A DNA stretch of 64,000 nt from Pseudomonadota bacterium. Lineage in GTDB: Bacteria > Pseudomonadota > Gammaproteobacteria > Burkholderiales > Methylophilaceae. The translations under genes and the position numbers were made by a program. The number at the start of each line of letters is the position of its first letter. Position 1 is the stretch's first letter. The notes beneath the pieces were generated by a model. It was given only the letters and a program-made list of their open reading frames with translations. It was not told the origin of the DNA and searched no databases. The DNA lies in NCBI GenBank assembly GCA_020053735.1, contig JAGVMP010000011.1, positions 1 through 64,000 of the forward strand, in the 5' to 3' direction. Shown one piece after another: positions 1 to 8,471 of this stretch.

Positions 1-1
1 T

Positions 2-448
2 GTTTTAAAAATTTTCGGTATCAGCATCCCGTCTTTTCAGGTAGGCGGCGGTATTCTACTGATGTTAATTGCCATTAGCATGATGCATGGCAAACAAAGC
101 GGTGCCAAACAAACGGTAGAAGAAGCGCAAAGCTTGTCAGACCGCGAGGTCATCGCAATTGTACCGTTAAGCATTCCGCTATTGGCAGGGCCAGGGGCCA
201 TCTCAAGCATGATTTTAAGTGCTCAACAGCAACCCACTTTTTTTGAGCACTTTATACTTGCTGTTCCTGTATTCATTGTGGCGCTTTTAATTTGGGCAAT
301 TTTGCAATTAGCGGATGCAATATCCGAACGTTTAGGTTCGATTGGCATTAATATTGTAACGCGCCTGATGGGCCTAATATTGGCTGCCATGGCTGTAGAG
401 TTTATCGCCCATGGTTTAATGGGTTTGTTTCCGCAACTGGCGAGATAG
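2..448 (+). CDS. MarC family integral membrane protein (3' part)
   Basis: The reading frame is open from base 2, so the gene starts before the window; the internal ATG at 62 is not the real start. About 148 residues are visible, with at least four hydrophobic segments and the polar stretch RLGSIGINIVTRLMGL before the last one, typical of the MarC/UPF0056 family of inner-membrane proteins (full length about 200 residues, six membrane spans). Despite the name (multiple antibiotic resistance C) the family has no settled transport substrate. The next gene follows after 54 bp on the same strand. Family assignment is from recognised sequence pattern; the function is not known. Confidence 0.8.
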   Translation, partial: VLKIFGISIPSFQVGGGILLMLIAISMMHGKQSGAKQTVEEAQSLSDREVIAIVPLSIPLLAGPGAISSMILSAQQQPTFFEHFILAVPVFIVALLIWAILQLADAISERLGSIGINIVTRLMGLILAAMAVEFIAHGLMGLFPQLAR

Positions 449-502
449 CTGTAAAATCTAGATAACTGTAAAATATAGCCTAATCAATACATAAGCACTC
501 TC

Positions 503-955
503 TTGAAAAAACCGCAATTTAAACCCAACACCACCGTAGCCGCCATTATTGAACAAAATGGCAAGTTTTTGCTAGTCGAAGAAAAAACTGACCGTGGCAA
601 CCGCTACAATCAGCCCGCTGGACATCTAGAAGATAACGAAACGATTATTCAGGCGGTTATTCGCGAAACCATGGAAGAAGCGGCTTATGAATTTATGCCA
701 GAATCTTTGCTAGGCATTTACCACTGGAAGCACACACATAATGACACCACTTATTTGCGCTTTGCCTTTATTGGCAAAGTCGGCGTGCACTACCCCATGC
801 AAGCATTAGATGACGGCATTGTGCAAACGGTGTGGATGAGTGTGGATGAAATGCGCGATAAAGCCAATTTAATGCGCAGCCCGCAAGTATTGATGTGTGT
901 TGAGGATTTTCTAGCAGGAAAGCGCTATCCACTGCAAGTGGTGACTCACTTATGA
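503..955 (+). CDS. nudJ: NUDIX hydrolase, NudJ-like
   Basis: A 150-residue protein of the Nudix fold. The Nudix box lies at residues 40-62 (GHLEDNE then RETMEEAAY), with the metal-binding REx2EE core intact but Ala where the consensus has Gly near its end. NudJ enzymes hydrolyse nucleoside di- and triphosphates and the thiamine precursor HMP-PP. The start is TTG at 503; no upstream in-frame ATG fits. The stop overlaps the ATG of mnmA by 4 bp, the same pairing found in Escherichia coli (nudJ-mnmA), so the two are probably translationally coupled. Substrate is inferred from family and context. Confidence 0.88.
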   Translation: MKKPQFKPNTTVAAIIEQNGKFLLVEEKTDRGNRYNQPAGHLEDNETIIQAVIRETMEEAAYEFMPESLLGIYHWKHTHNDTTYLRFAFIGKVGVHYPMQALDDGIVQTVWMSVDEMRDKANLMRSPQVLMCVEDFLAGKRYPLQVVTHL

Positions 956-2046
956 GCAAAAAGCGTATCGTGGTAGGACTCTCTGGTGGCGTCGATTCTA
1001 GCGTCACTGCACTGCTATTAAAGCAGCAAGGTTACGACGTGGTGGGGCTTTTCATGAAAAATTGGGAAGATGACGATGACGATGAATACTGCTCATCCAA
1101 GCAAGATTTAATCGATGCAGTTTCAGTGGCCGATAAAATTGGCATCGATATTGAAGCGGTGAATTTCAGCAAAGAATATAAAGACCGTGTGTTCGCCAAC
1201 TTTTTAAGCGAATACGAAGCAGGTCGTACGCCCAACCCAGATATTCTGTGCAATGCTGAAATTAAATTTAAAGCGTTTTTAGATCACGCCATGAATCTGG
1301 GTGCCGATTTAATTGCGACCGGGCATTACGCGCAAGTGCGTGAAAATCCATTGAAACCAGGGTTGTTTCAACTGATGAAAGCCGATGATGGTAGCAAAGA
1401 CCAAAGCTATTTTCTGTATCGGCTTAACCAGGCCCAACTTTCTAAAACACTGTTTCCTTTAGGAAAATTCTTGAAAACCGAAGTACGTGAAATCGCCCGT
1501 CAAGCTGGGCTGATTAATGCCGAAAAAAAGGACTCTACAGGAATTTGTTTTATTGGTGAGCGGCCGTTTCAAGAGTTTTTGGCACGCTACCTGCCCAAAA
1601 AACCGGGTGATATTAAAAATGCTGACGGAAAATTAGTCGGTCAACATGATGGCTTAATGTATTACACCCTCGGGCAACGACAAGGCTTAAAAATTGGTGG
1701 AAGCCGCGATAGCAACGGCGAACCATGGTTTGTAGCGGCTAAAGATATGCAAAAAAATGAGCTGATTGTCGTGCAAGGCCATGACCATGCGCTGCTACAA
1801 AGCGATGGCTTGATTGCTAGTCAATTAACATGGATAGAGGATGATGACCCAAAAACCAACTGGGTGTATGCGGCCAAAACGCGCTATCGCCAGCCTGATG
1901 CACCGTGTGAGATTGACGCGCTGAACAAAGAAAATGTCACCATCAAATTTGGTCAAAAACAATGGGCGGTGACAGCAGGGCAAAGTGCAGTGGTGTATGA
2001 AAGCAATGTCTGCCTTGGCGGTGGAATTATCACTGCAGCAATATAA
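952..2046 (+). CDS. mnmA: tRNA-specific 2-thiouridylase MnmA
   Basis: MnmA installs the 2-thio group on U34 of tRNA-Lys, -Glu and -Gln, using ATP and persulfide sulfur. The 364-residue length is normal. The PP-loop SGGVDSS is at residues 11-17; the catalytic cysteines are Cys100 (NPDILCN) and Cys199 (STGICFIG), and the central LGQRQGL motif is present. A run of five Asp follows NWE near residue 40, as in many MnmA proteins. It overlaps the upstream nudJ gene by 4 bp. Its last 30 bp are echoed just after the stop codon (see findings). Confidence 0.97.
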   Translation: MSKKRIVVGLSGGVDSSVTALLLKQQGYDVVGLFMKNWEDDDDDEYCSSKQDLIDAVSVADKIGIDIEAVNFSKEYKDRVFANFLSEYEAGRTPNPDILCNAEIKFKAFLDHAMNLGADLIATGHYAQVRENPLKPGLFQLMKADDGSKDQSYFLYRLNQAQLSKTLFPLGKFLKTEVREIARQAGLINAEKKDSTGICFIGERPFQEFLARYLPKKPGDIKNADGKLVGQHDGLMYYTLGQRQGLKIGGSRDSNGEPWFVAAKDMQKNELIVVQGHDHALLQSDGLIASQLTWIEDDDPKTNWVYAAKTRYRQPDAPCEIDALNKENVTIKFGQKQWAVTAGQSAVVYESNVCLGGGIITAAI

Positions 2047-2057
2047 TTTAAAAGTTT

Positions 2058-2084
2058 GGTGGAATTATCACCGCGGCCATCTAA
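2058..2084 (+). repeat. Near-duplicate of the mnmA 3' end
   Basis: The segment repeats the last codons of mnmA (at 2020-2046) 38 bp further on, with GGTGGAATTATCAC identical. Read in its own frame it would again encode GGIITAAI followed by TAA. The stop codon of the convergent ppk2 gene lies inside the copy. Confidence 0.6.
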
Positions 2085-2998
2085 TACACATCTGGTACAA
2101 ACATCTCTTGCGGCACTGGGTTGCGTACATAATCGTCATGATGCTCACGCTGTGGCAACTCAATAGCAGGCTTCTTAATTTCCTCGTAAGGCATTTGGCT
2201 GAGCAAATGATGGATACAGTTCAGACGTGCTTTTTTCTTATCTACCGCCTCAATTACCCACCATGGCGCTTCGGATATATGCGTGCGTTCTAACATCACT
2301 TCTTTGGCCTTGGTATACAGCTCCCAGCGACGGCGCGACTCCAAATCCATTGGGCTTAATTTCCATTGCTTCAACGGGTCATGAATGCGCCCCAAAAATC
2401 GTAAGTGTTGCTCTTCATCAGAAATTGAAAACCAGTATTTAATGACTTGAATGCCTGAACGCACCAACATTTTTTCGAACTCGGGAACAGAGCGAAAGAA
2501 CTCTTCATATTGTTCATCATTACAGAATCCCATTACGCGCTCGACACCCGCGCGGTTGTACCAACTACGGTCGAACAATACCATTTCGCCAGCAGCGGGT
2601 AGATGGGACACATAACGTTGAAAATACCATTGTGTACGCTCACGCTCATTGGGAGCTGGCAAAGCCGCTACTCGGCAGATGCGCGGATTTAATCGTTGTG
2701 TAATGCGTTTAATCACACCGCCCTTGCCTGCCGCATCACGGCCTTCAAAAATAATCACGACTTTGTGACCTGTTTCAGCCACCCAGTCTTGTAGCTTTAC
2801 TAGCTCAGCCTGCAAACGGAACAGTTCACGGAAATAAGCCCGACGAGACTCTTTCGATTGGCTGACGTCTGATTTATTAGCGTCGCCAGCAGCACGTTCT
2901 AGATGGCTGTCCTCTAACTCAAGCTCAAATTCTTCATCATAGCTATCAATTAAGTCGTCATGAATGCGCTTCATCACATCCGCGTCGTTTAAGTTCAT
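2081..2998 (-). CDS. ppk2: Polyphosphate kinase 2 family protein
   Basis: Single-domain PPK2 of 305 residues; such enzymes transfer phosphate between polyphosphate and nucleotides. Visible signatures are the Walker A GRDAAGKG (residues 86-93), NERERTQWYFQRY (about 117-129) and DRSWYNR (143-149), which carries lid-module residues. The first 50 residues are acidic and not part of the catalytic core. The ATG at 2998 has only a weak GAG upstream. It converges with mnmA, and its last bases lie inside the mnmA 3'-end duplicate. The subclass (ADP- or GDP/AMP-preferring) cannot be decided by eye. Confidence 0.93.
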   Translation of the reverse strand: MNLNDADVMKRIHDDLIDSYDEEFELELEDSHLERAAGDANKSDVSQSKESRRAYFRELFRLQAELVKLQDWVAETGHKVVIIFEGRDAAGKGGVIKRITQRLNPRICRVAALPAPNERERTQWYFQRYVSHLPAAGEMVLFDRSWYNRAGVERVMGFCNDEQYEEFFRSVPEFEKMLVRSGIQVIKYWFSISDEEQHLRFLGRIHDPLKQWKLSPMDLESRRRWELYTKAKEVMLERTHISEAPWWVIEAVDKKKARLNCIHHLLSQMPYEEIKKPAIELPQREHHDDYVRNPVPQEMFVPDVY

Positions 2999-3100
2999 TT
3001 AATTCTCAGTATTGATTAACTTTACGTATTTAGAATATAGATTATTTGTGACGATTTTGTGACAAGCATAGTCCAATTTAACTAAATATCATTAAAATAG

Positions 3101-3254
3101 ACGCTCTTTAGGCCTGATGGATATTGGGTTTCACGCATGAATAACCAGCTTTGACGTGTAAATAACCAACTTTAGTTGGTATGTTTCACGGGCAAGCCAA
3201 ATACTGGCTTAGCTGGTATATTCTGCGGGGACAACCCTTGCGGTTGCAGAGCAT
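3101..3254 (-). repeat. Cloverleaf repeat copy A (rearranged long form)
   Basis: In opposite orientation to the copies at 8472 and 11994. It ends in GGTTGCAGAGCAT and contains GGATATTGG near its other end, GAATAACCAGCTTT and AGCTGGTATATTCTGCGG. Compared with the other copies the middle is about 55 bp longer because the ATAACCA/GGTAT part is partly duplicated. The left terminal arm is degenerate (CGCTCTTTAGGCC). Confidence 0.65.
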
Positions 3255-3302
3255 ATATTCTAGCAATGTCCTCAAGGCGTTGGTTTTGAAAGCTCTTTTT
3301 CT

Positions 3303-3362
3303 GAGCAGCTGAGAGATGAGCAGCTGAGAGATGAGCAGCTGAGAGATGAGCAGTGAGGGATT
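3303..3362 (+). repeat. 15-bp tandem repeat
   Basis: Three perfect head-to-tail copies of GAGCAGCTGAGAGAT (3303-3317, 3318-3332, 3333-3347) followed by a degenerate fourth. It lies in no gene. It looks like a slippage array; direct tandem copies without spacers exclude a CRISPR. Confidence 0.9.
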
Positions 3363-3573
3363 TGAGCAGTGTAATTAGACACGCAAAAACCCCATCGGCA
3401 GACCAAACTTAGCAAGCAATCATTAAAAGAGTATAGTAAGTACACGTAGCCAGATAGCTATGGGTATATGTGTTAAAACTGCACAAAAAAAACAGATATA
3501 AAAAGATTATAGCAGCGGAGTTAATAGAGTAATTAGATTAGATAATAAATATCAATTACAAAGAACAATTACT

Positions 3574-4206
3574 ATGCTGAATTATTTAAGAAGACTGCGT
3601 GGCAAAGGCATAAAGGCTAGACTGCTAAACCCGATAGACGCATTTTATGACCATATATTTGGTGTCAATACGTTTGCCACTAAAAAATATTTTGGCGATT
3701 TGAGAGAATCAACTTGGCAATCAGATTACGTACCTACTAGTTATAAAGATATTTTTATTTTGCTAAAACAAGCAAGACTGGATAAAAGTAGTGTGGTCAT
3801 CGATTTTGGTTGCGGTTTAGGTAGAGTTTCATTTGCTGCCGCATACCTAAATGCTAGGCAAAGTATTGGTGTCGAGTTCGATCAAGGCTTATTTCTTGCA
3901 GCTGAATCCAATAAATCCAAATCTAAGTTCAAAAATAAGATTGTATTTGTTCATCAAGATGCTTCAATTTTTCCCATACCCAACACGGCTAGTATTTTCT
4001 TCTTCTTCAACCCGTTTGGCTTTGGAACAATGTCAGACGTTATCAAGAGAATTGAGAGGTCGATACAAACGTCGCCACGAAAAATAGTGATTATTTACTA
4101 TAACCCATTGTTTCAAAATGTATTAAAGGCATCCACCACACTCAAATTAAAGCATGAATGGTCGGCAGGAAAGACGCAATATCCAGCCCAATTTTGGACC
4201 AATTAG
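3574..4206 (+). CDS. Class I SAM-dependent methyltransferase, unassigned
   Basis: A 210-residue protein. Residues about 73-90 (VVIDFGCGLGRVSFAAAY) are the glycine-rich motif I of Rossmann methyltransferases, followed by an acidic motif II (GVEFDQ) and QDASIFPIP/FFFFNPFG in the motif III-IV position. The substrate cannot be read from the sequence. No clear Shine-Dalgarno precedes the ATG. The gene and its flank look more AT-rich than the neighbours, it sits alone next to repeats, and its end overlaps the convergent GST gene by 4 bp; this fits an accessory or transferred gene, but that is inference. Confidence 0.75.
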   Translation: MLNYLRRLRGKGIKARLLNPIDAFYDHIFGVNTFATKKYFGDLRESTWQSDYVPTSYKDIFILLKQARLDKSSVVIDFGCGLGRVSFAAAYLNARQSIGVEFDQGLFLAAESNKSKSKFKNKIVFVHQDASIFPIPNTASIFFFFNPFGFGTMSDVIKRIERSIQTSPRKIVIIYYNPLFQNVLKASTTLKLKHEWSAGKTQYPAQFWTN

Positions 4207-4814
4207 CTCACCACAGGCATCGTCGCTTTAAAGCTCGGCCGCTTCACCAATAAACTGTAATGTTTAGCCAAATTGGGGTAGTTATCCTGCCAATTCAAGT
4301 GCTTAAAGCGCAAATCTAAATACCCCAAGGTACAGCCCAACGCAATATCAGCTAAGCTAAAAGTTTCATTTACACACCATTTTTTCTTAGTAATATCCAG
4401 ATTAAGCACCTCTAGCCCGCGCGTAACTTTTTCTAACTGTTTATCAATATTGGCCTGCAATTGTCTTTCTGCTGGTTTACGTTGTTCCAGCATCGCACTG
4501 ACAGCTGCGTCACAAACGCCATCTGCAAGCGCCTCCCAGCGGCGCACCCGGATTTTGCTGCTGCTATCAGTGGGAATTAAATGCGTGCCAGGTGCATGAT
4601 TATCCAAATACTCCACGATCACACGTGAGTCATACACGCTATCGCCATCCGCCAAAATGAGTACAGGCACTTTTCCCAATGGGTTATGGTTTTTGACGAT
4701 GCAATCTGGGTCTGCCAACACCACTTCTTGCAGGTCTAGTTCGATGTGTTTTTCTAGCGCAACAATGCGCACTTTGCGTGCATAGGGGCTATTTAACGTG
4801 TATAGCAACTTCAT
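4203..4814 (-). CDS. Glutathione S-transferase family protein
   Basis: A thioredoxin-fold N-terminal domain (LYTLNSPYARKVRI, with Ser/Tyr candidates for glutathione activation, then the cis-Pro in GKVPVL and the DSRVIVEYL glutathione-binding stretch) is followed by an all-helical GST C-domain with FSLADIALGC. Length 203 residues, usual for bacterial GSTs. I chose ATG at 4814 because AAGAG lies 8 nt upstream; a GTG at 4823 is also in frame but too close to that Shine-Dalgarno. It is divergent from nadC, 44 bp away. Substrate unknown. Confidence 0.88.
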   Translation of the reverse strand: MKLLYTLNSPYARKVRIVALEKHIELDLQEVVLADPDCIVKNHNPLGKVPVLILADGDSVYDSRVIVEYLDNHAPGTHLIPTDSSSKIRVRRWEALADGVCDAAVSAMLEQRKPAERQLQANIDKQLEKVTRGLEVLNLDITKKKWCVNETFSLADIALGCTLGYLDLRFKHLNWQDNYPNLAKHYSLLVKRPSFKATMPVVS

Positions 4815-4846
4815 GATTTTCACTCTTTTTGATGGCTTAACTGCAT

Positions 4847-4852
4847 TATAAT
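4847..4852 (+). promoter_or_regulatory. Perfect -10 hexamer just before nadC
   Basis: TATAAT ends 6 bp before the nadC ATG at 4859. If it is used, transcription would begin at or within a base or two of the start codon, giving a leaderless mRNA. No Shine-Dalgarno is seen in front of nadC, which agrees; no good -35 hexamer is visible at 17 bp, which does not. Confidence 0.4.
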
Positions 4853-4858
4853 AGAATT

Positions 4859-5752
4859 ATGAAGTCATCAACATCTACGCCTTTATTTAATCAATCCTAT
4901 CCGCGCGGCTCGCAGGCCTTTACAAATTTAGTACAACAAAACGTAAAATTAGCACTAGCAGAAGATATTGGCAGTGGCGACCTCACCGCTTCCCTCATCC
5001 CAGCCAGTCAACGTGCCAGCGCCACGATTACTTCGCGCGAGGTTGCAATTATTTGCGGGCAAGATTGGGTAAACGCGTGTTTCCTGCAGCTAGATGAAAA
5101 TATCCAAATTAATTGGCATGTGAATGAGGGCGACAAAATTGTGGTCAACCAACTACTGTGCGAAATTACAGGCAATGCGCGTGCGCTACTGGCAGCTGAG
5201 CGTTGCGCCTTAAATTTTTTGCAAACACTTTCTGCGGTATCCACGCATACGCGTGAATATGTAGATGCGATTGTCGGCGCCAATATTAAATCTAGCACAC
5301 AAATTTTGGATACGCGCAAAACACTACCGGGGCTGAGATTAGCCCAGAAATACGCAGTCACTGTGGGCGGTGGTGCCAACCAGCGCTTGGCTTTATATGA
5401 TGGCATCCTTATTAAAGAAAATCATATCGCTGCAGCAGGAGGGATTTTAGCTGCTCTGCAAGCCGCATCTGCATTGGCTTCTGGGGCATCAATTCAGATA
5501 GAGGTGGAAAATCTGGATGAACTACAACAAGCGCTAAGTGCAGGCGCCATCAGTATTCTGCTAGATAACTTTAGCTTGGCCGACATGCGCGAGGCAGTAA
5601 AATTGAATAATAACCGCGCACTCTTGGAGGCATCTGGCAACGTGAATTTAAGCACAGTTCGCGATATTGCCGAAACTGGCGTGGACCGAATTTCGATTGG
5701 GGCACTTACCAAAAATATTCGCGCCATAGATTTATCAATGCGTATAAAATAG
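4859..5752 (+). CDS. nadC: Quinolinate phosphoribosyltransferase (nicotinate-nucleotide pyrophosphorylase)
   Basis: NadC converts quinolinate and PRPP to nicotinate mononucleotide in de novo NAD synthesis. At 297 residues it is slightly longer than usual (about 280) through an N-terminal tail before LALAEDIGSGDLT. Family motifs are AERCALNFLQTLSAVST, LDTRKTLPGLRLAQKYAV with the substrate-binding Arg/Lys, KENHI, and IEVENLDE. No Shine-Dalgarno precedes the ATG, while TATAAT sits 6 bp upstream, so the gene may be leaderless. A GspE-like gene follows after 29 bp. Confidence 0.96.
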   Translation: MKSSTSTPLFNQSYPRGSQAFTNLVQQNVKLALAEDIGSGDLTASLIPASQRASATITSREVAIICGQDWVNACFLQLDENIQINWHVNEGDKIVVNQLLCEITGNARALLAAERCALNFLQTLSAVSTHTREYVDAIVGANIKSSTQILDTRKTLPGLRLAQKYAVTVGGGANQRLALYDGILIKENHIAAAGGILAALQAASALASGASIQIEVENLDELQQALSAGAISILLDNFSLADMREAVKLNNNRALLEASGNVNLSTVRDIAETGVDRISIGALTKNIRAIDLSMRIK

Positions 5753-5781
5753 GCATGTATTCATTTACTTAAGCTAACAAG

Positions 5782-7563
5782 ATGAGCAAATTTGCCAGCA
5801 CAATACAGCCAAAAACCAAACTCAATTTAGGTGATGTACTGCGCATGCTGGTCAACGATGGGCGACTAGATAAATCGCAGGCAGAAAAACTGTACAAAGA
5901 CCGTAAACTAGATGGCTCGAAGCTGCACCCGATTGTGGTGATAGGCGAGCAAAAATGGAAAGATTTAAGGCCGCCACATAAAACTTTAAATGCTGATTAT
6001 TTATCGCGCTGGCTGGCGACACAGGTTGATTTAGATTTTTACCATATCGACCCATTAAAGTTGGACTTTACCACCGCAGCGCAAGTGGTATCTAAGGCCT
6101 ATGCCGAGCGGCTAAAAATCATGCCAATATCGATTAAAGGTGACGAAGCGACCATTGCAACCGCTGAGCCTTTTCAAATTGACTGGATACCAGACTTAGA
6201 GCGCATTTTGGGTATGCGCATTAAGTTGGTGTTTTCTAACCCTGTTGAAATTAGTCGCTATTTGCCCGAGATTTACAGCTTGGCACACTCAATCAGTTCC
6301 GCTAACACCGCTAAAGCTGGGCAAATCGTGGGTGTGCAGAATTTTGAGCAATTGATTGAACTGGGCAAAGATAAAAACTTGGATGCCAATGAACAGCACG
6401 TGGTCAATATTGTAGATTGGCTACTCAAATATGCGTTTGAGCAACGCGCCAGTGACATCCATTTAGAGCCACGCCGAAACACAGGCATGATGCGCTTTCG
6501 TATCGATGGTGTGTTGCATCAAGTGTATCAATTGCCAAGCAATATTATGAACGCGATTACCAGCCGTATTAAACTGCTGGGCCGCATGGATATGGTAGAA
6601 AAACGCCGCCCTCAAGATGGTCGTATTAAAACCTTAAGCAATGATGGCACTGAAATTGAGCTTCGCTTATCGACGATGCCAACGGCATTTGGTGAAAAAC
6701 TAGTGATGCGTATTTTTACCCCCGACGTGATTGTGCAAGATTTTATTCAGTTGGGATTCTCAAAAAAACAAGCTGATTTATGGGCGCATTGGACAGCAGC
6801 GCCTAATGGTATTATTTTGGTGACTGGGCCGACTGGCTCGGGTAAAACCACTACTTTGTACTCCACCCTAAAACAGCTGGCCACACCAGAAGTAAACGTC
6901 AGCACTGTGGAAGACCCGATTGAGATGGTGGAACCTGCGTTTAACCAAATGCAGGTGACCACCAATATTGGCCTGACGTTTGCCGATGGCATCCGCACAT
7001 TAATGCGGCAAGACCCAGACATTATTATGGTGGGTGAGATTCGTGATATTGAAACAGCTGATATGGCGATTCAAGCAGCGCTGACAGGTCACTTGGTGCT
7101 GTCCACACTACATACCAATGATTCGCCCTCAGCTGTCACAAGGCTACTTGATTTAGGCGTACCCGCTTATTTAATTCATTCTTCAGTGTTAGGCATCATG
7201 GCACAGCGTTTAGTACGTACGTTATGCACCGCCTGCAAAGTGCCACATGAAATCACTGATGCAGAATGGACATCCATCACGCACCCATTTAAAGCAAAAA
7301 AACCGGATACGGTGATGAAAGCGGTTGGTTGCATAGAATGCCGCAACACAGGTTATCGCGGCCGTAGTGGTATTTACGAGATGCTGACTATTACCCCTAA
7401 ATTGCGCAAACTCATTACACCCAATGCCGATTTAGCCCAGCTTAAATTGCTCGCTTATCAAGAAGGCATGCAACCACTGATGGTGAATGGTGCAGAAAAA
7501 GTTGCAGCTGGCACCACTACGATTGAAGAATTACTAAAAGTAGCGCCGCCGCTAGACCAGTAA
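5782..7563 (+). CDS. GspE/PilB-family secretion or pilus ATPase (paralog)
   Basis: A 593-residue ATPase of the type II secretion/type IV pilus family. An N-terminal T2SSE domain (about residues 30-160) precedes the ATPase core with RASDIHLEP, Walker A GPTGSGKTT near 349, Walker B DPDIIMVGEIRD near 411 and STLHTNDSPSAVTRL. A zinc site is made of CTAC (about 484) and CIEC (about 515). It is distinct from the true pilB at 42136, which sits beside pilC; this copy has no secretin, pseudopilin or PilC gene nearby. It may power a second secretion or competence-type system encoded elsewhere. Confidence 0.88.
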   Translation: MSKFASTIQPKTKLNLGDVLRMLVNDGRLDKSQAEKLYKDRKLDGSKLHPIVVIGEQKWKDLRPPHKTLNADYLSRWLATQVDLDFYHIDPLKLDFTTAAQVVSKAYAERLKIMPISIKGDEATIATAEPFQIDWIPDLERILGMRIKLVFSNPVEISRYLPEIYSLAHSISSANTAKAGQIVGVQNFEQLIELGKDKNLDANEQHVVNIVDWLLKYAFEQRASDIHLEPRRNTGMMRFRIDGVLHQVYQLPSNIMNAITSRIKLLGRMDMVEKRRPQDGRIKTLSNDGTEIELRLSTMPTAFGEKLVMRIFTPDVIVQDFIQLGFSKKQADLWAHWTAAPNGIILVTGPTGSGKTTTLYSTLKQLATPEVNVSTVEDPIEMVEPAFNQMQVTTNIGLTFADGIRTLMRQDPDIIMVGEIRDIETADMAIQAALTGHLVLSTLHTNDSPSAVTRLLDLGVPAYLIHSSVLGIMAQRLVRTLCTACKVPHEITDAEWTSITHPFKAKKPDTVMKAVGCIECRNTGYRGRSGIYEMLTITPKLRKLITPNADLAQLKLLAYQEGMQPLMVNGAEKVAAGTTTIEELLKVAPPLDQ

Positions 7564-7624
7564 GCCAGTAGATAATGACTGAAAGCTTGAACCAGCTTAA
7601 TTACAGGTACTAAATTTACAGACG

Positions 7625-8161
7625 CTAGCTTTTACCACCTATCATCCTTTTTACAAGATTTCGCTTTTGTAATTTAGAGATGACTGCAATTGCCAACACA
7701 TGTAATAACACCATCAGCATCAGCGCATCCGATAAATAACTATGCAAATCGACAGGCCAGTCCTCGCCCCAATAAGCATCAGTACGACTCAACCGGCCAG
7801 TGAGCCCCAAAAGTGCTATCAGCAGCCATATCACATACACAGCTAGCTGACCTAATGGATTATGCCTCAGATGCTCAGTCACAGCACCTACATGCATTTC
7901 TTTTAAGTGTTGCAAAATTGCTTGGCTTGTGGGCCAGTAAAGACGTGCGTATGCTGTTTTTGTTTTAACAGCATGAATAATACGTATCGCAATTAAAACA
8001 AGGCAGGCATAGCCAATCATACGGTGCCAATATCCAGTATCATTGACGAAATTAGTGAGCACGAACAGCGCCACCAACCAATGTGTGATGCGCACTGTTA
8101 ACGGCCAAACATCTGTTTCTACGCGAGTCTCGTTTAACGAATTATTCAGCTTTTTATTCAA
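7625..8161 (-). CDS. Cytochrome b561-type diheme membrane protein
   Basis: A 178-residue four-helix membrane protein. WPLTVRITHWLVALFVLTNF, WHRMIGYACLVLIAIR, PLGQLAVYVIWLLIALLGLTG and DLHSYLSDALMLMVLLHVLAI give the four spans, with His residues placed for two b haems, as in the Ni/Fe-hydrogenase b-type cytochrome/b561 family. No hydrogenase is nearby. It starts with TTG 5 bp after the PepSY gene, so the pair is likely co-expressed and may pass electrons to a periplasmic haem protein or ferric substrate. The TTG start is the only plausible one. Confidence 0.85.
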   Translation of the reverse strand: MNKKLNNSLNETRVETDVWPLTVRITHWLVALFVLTNFVNDTGYWHRMIGYACLVLIAIRIIHAVKTKTAYARLYWPTSQAILQHLKEMHVGAVTEHLRHNPLGQLAVYVIWLLIALLGLTGRLSRTDAYWGEDWPVDLHSYLSDALMLMVLLHVLAIAVISKLQKRNLVKRMIGGKS

Positions 8162-8166
8162 CTTTG

Positions 8167-8424
8167 CTAGTCAACCTCAGCTTTCACAATGGCGAGAGTT
8201 TTCATATCAAAATAAATTTCTACTTTTTTGCCCTCTTTATTAATGCCATATATCTCGTAACAATTTCCATCAATTTTAAATTTTTTGATTTTATAGCCTT
8301 CCTCTTTCAAGGTTTTCTTTAAGGTATCTTCAGCAGCCCACTCTTCTTTTGGGTAAGCCGGACAATCCGCCGAAGCCATTGCCTGTATTGGTAATAAACT
8401 CATCACTGCTAATATAAAACGCAT
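8167..8424 (-). CDS. Small secreted PepSY-domain protein
   Basis: An 85-residue protein with a cleavable signal peptide (MRFILAVMSLLPIQAMA, cut before SADCP) followed by one PepSY domain (WAAEDTLKKTLKEEGYKIKKFKIDGNCYEIYG then VEIYFDMKTLAIV). Two cysteines, Cys20 and Cys55, could form a disulfide. A good Shine-Dalgarno (AAGGAG) precedes the ATG. Small PepSY proteins are often encoded beside b-type cytochromes, as here; their precise role is not known. The cloverleaf repeat lies just upstream. Confidence 0.85.
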   Translation of the reverse strand: MRFILAVMSLLPIQAMASADCPAYPKEEWAAEDTLKKTLKEEGYKIKKFKIDGNCYEIYGINKEGKKVEIYFDMKTLAIVKAEVD

Positions 8425-8471
8425 AAAACTCCTTATTAAAATTAAAGTTACGAAATCACGAGTAAAAAACT

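Larger units (their letters stand above)
2999..3573. other. Repeat-rich intergenic region
   Basis: This 575-bp gap between the divergent ppk2 and a methyltransferase gene has no convincing gene. It holds a rearranged copy of the cloverleaf repeat (3101-3254), a 15-bp tandem repeat (3303-3362), and then about 200 bp of very AT-rich sequence leading to the methyltransferase start. Confidence 0.7.

Noticed and set aside
2081-3254. Insertion sequence near ppk2
   Set aside because: Repeats are present but no transposase frame, complete or broken, was seen on either strand.
3303-3362. Possible CRISPR array
   Set aside because: The 15-bp units are directly adjacent with no spacers and no cas gene is present.
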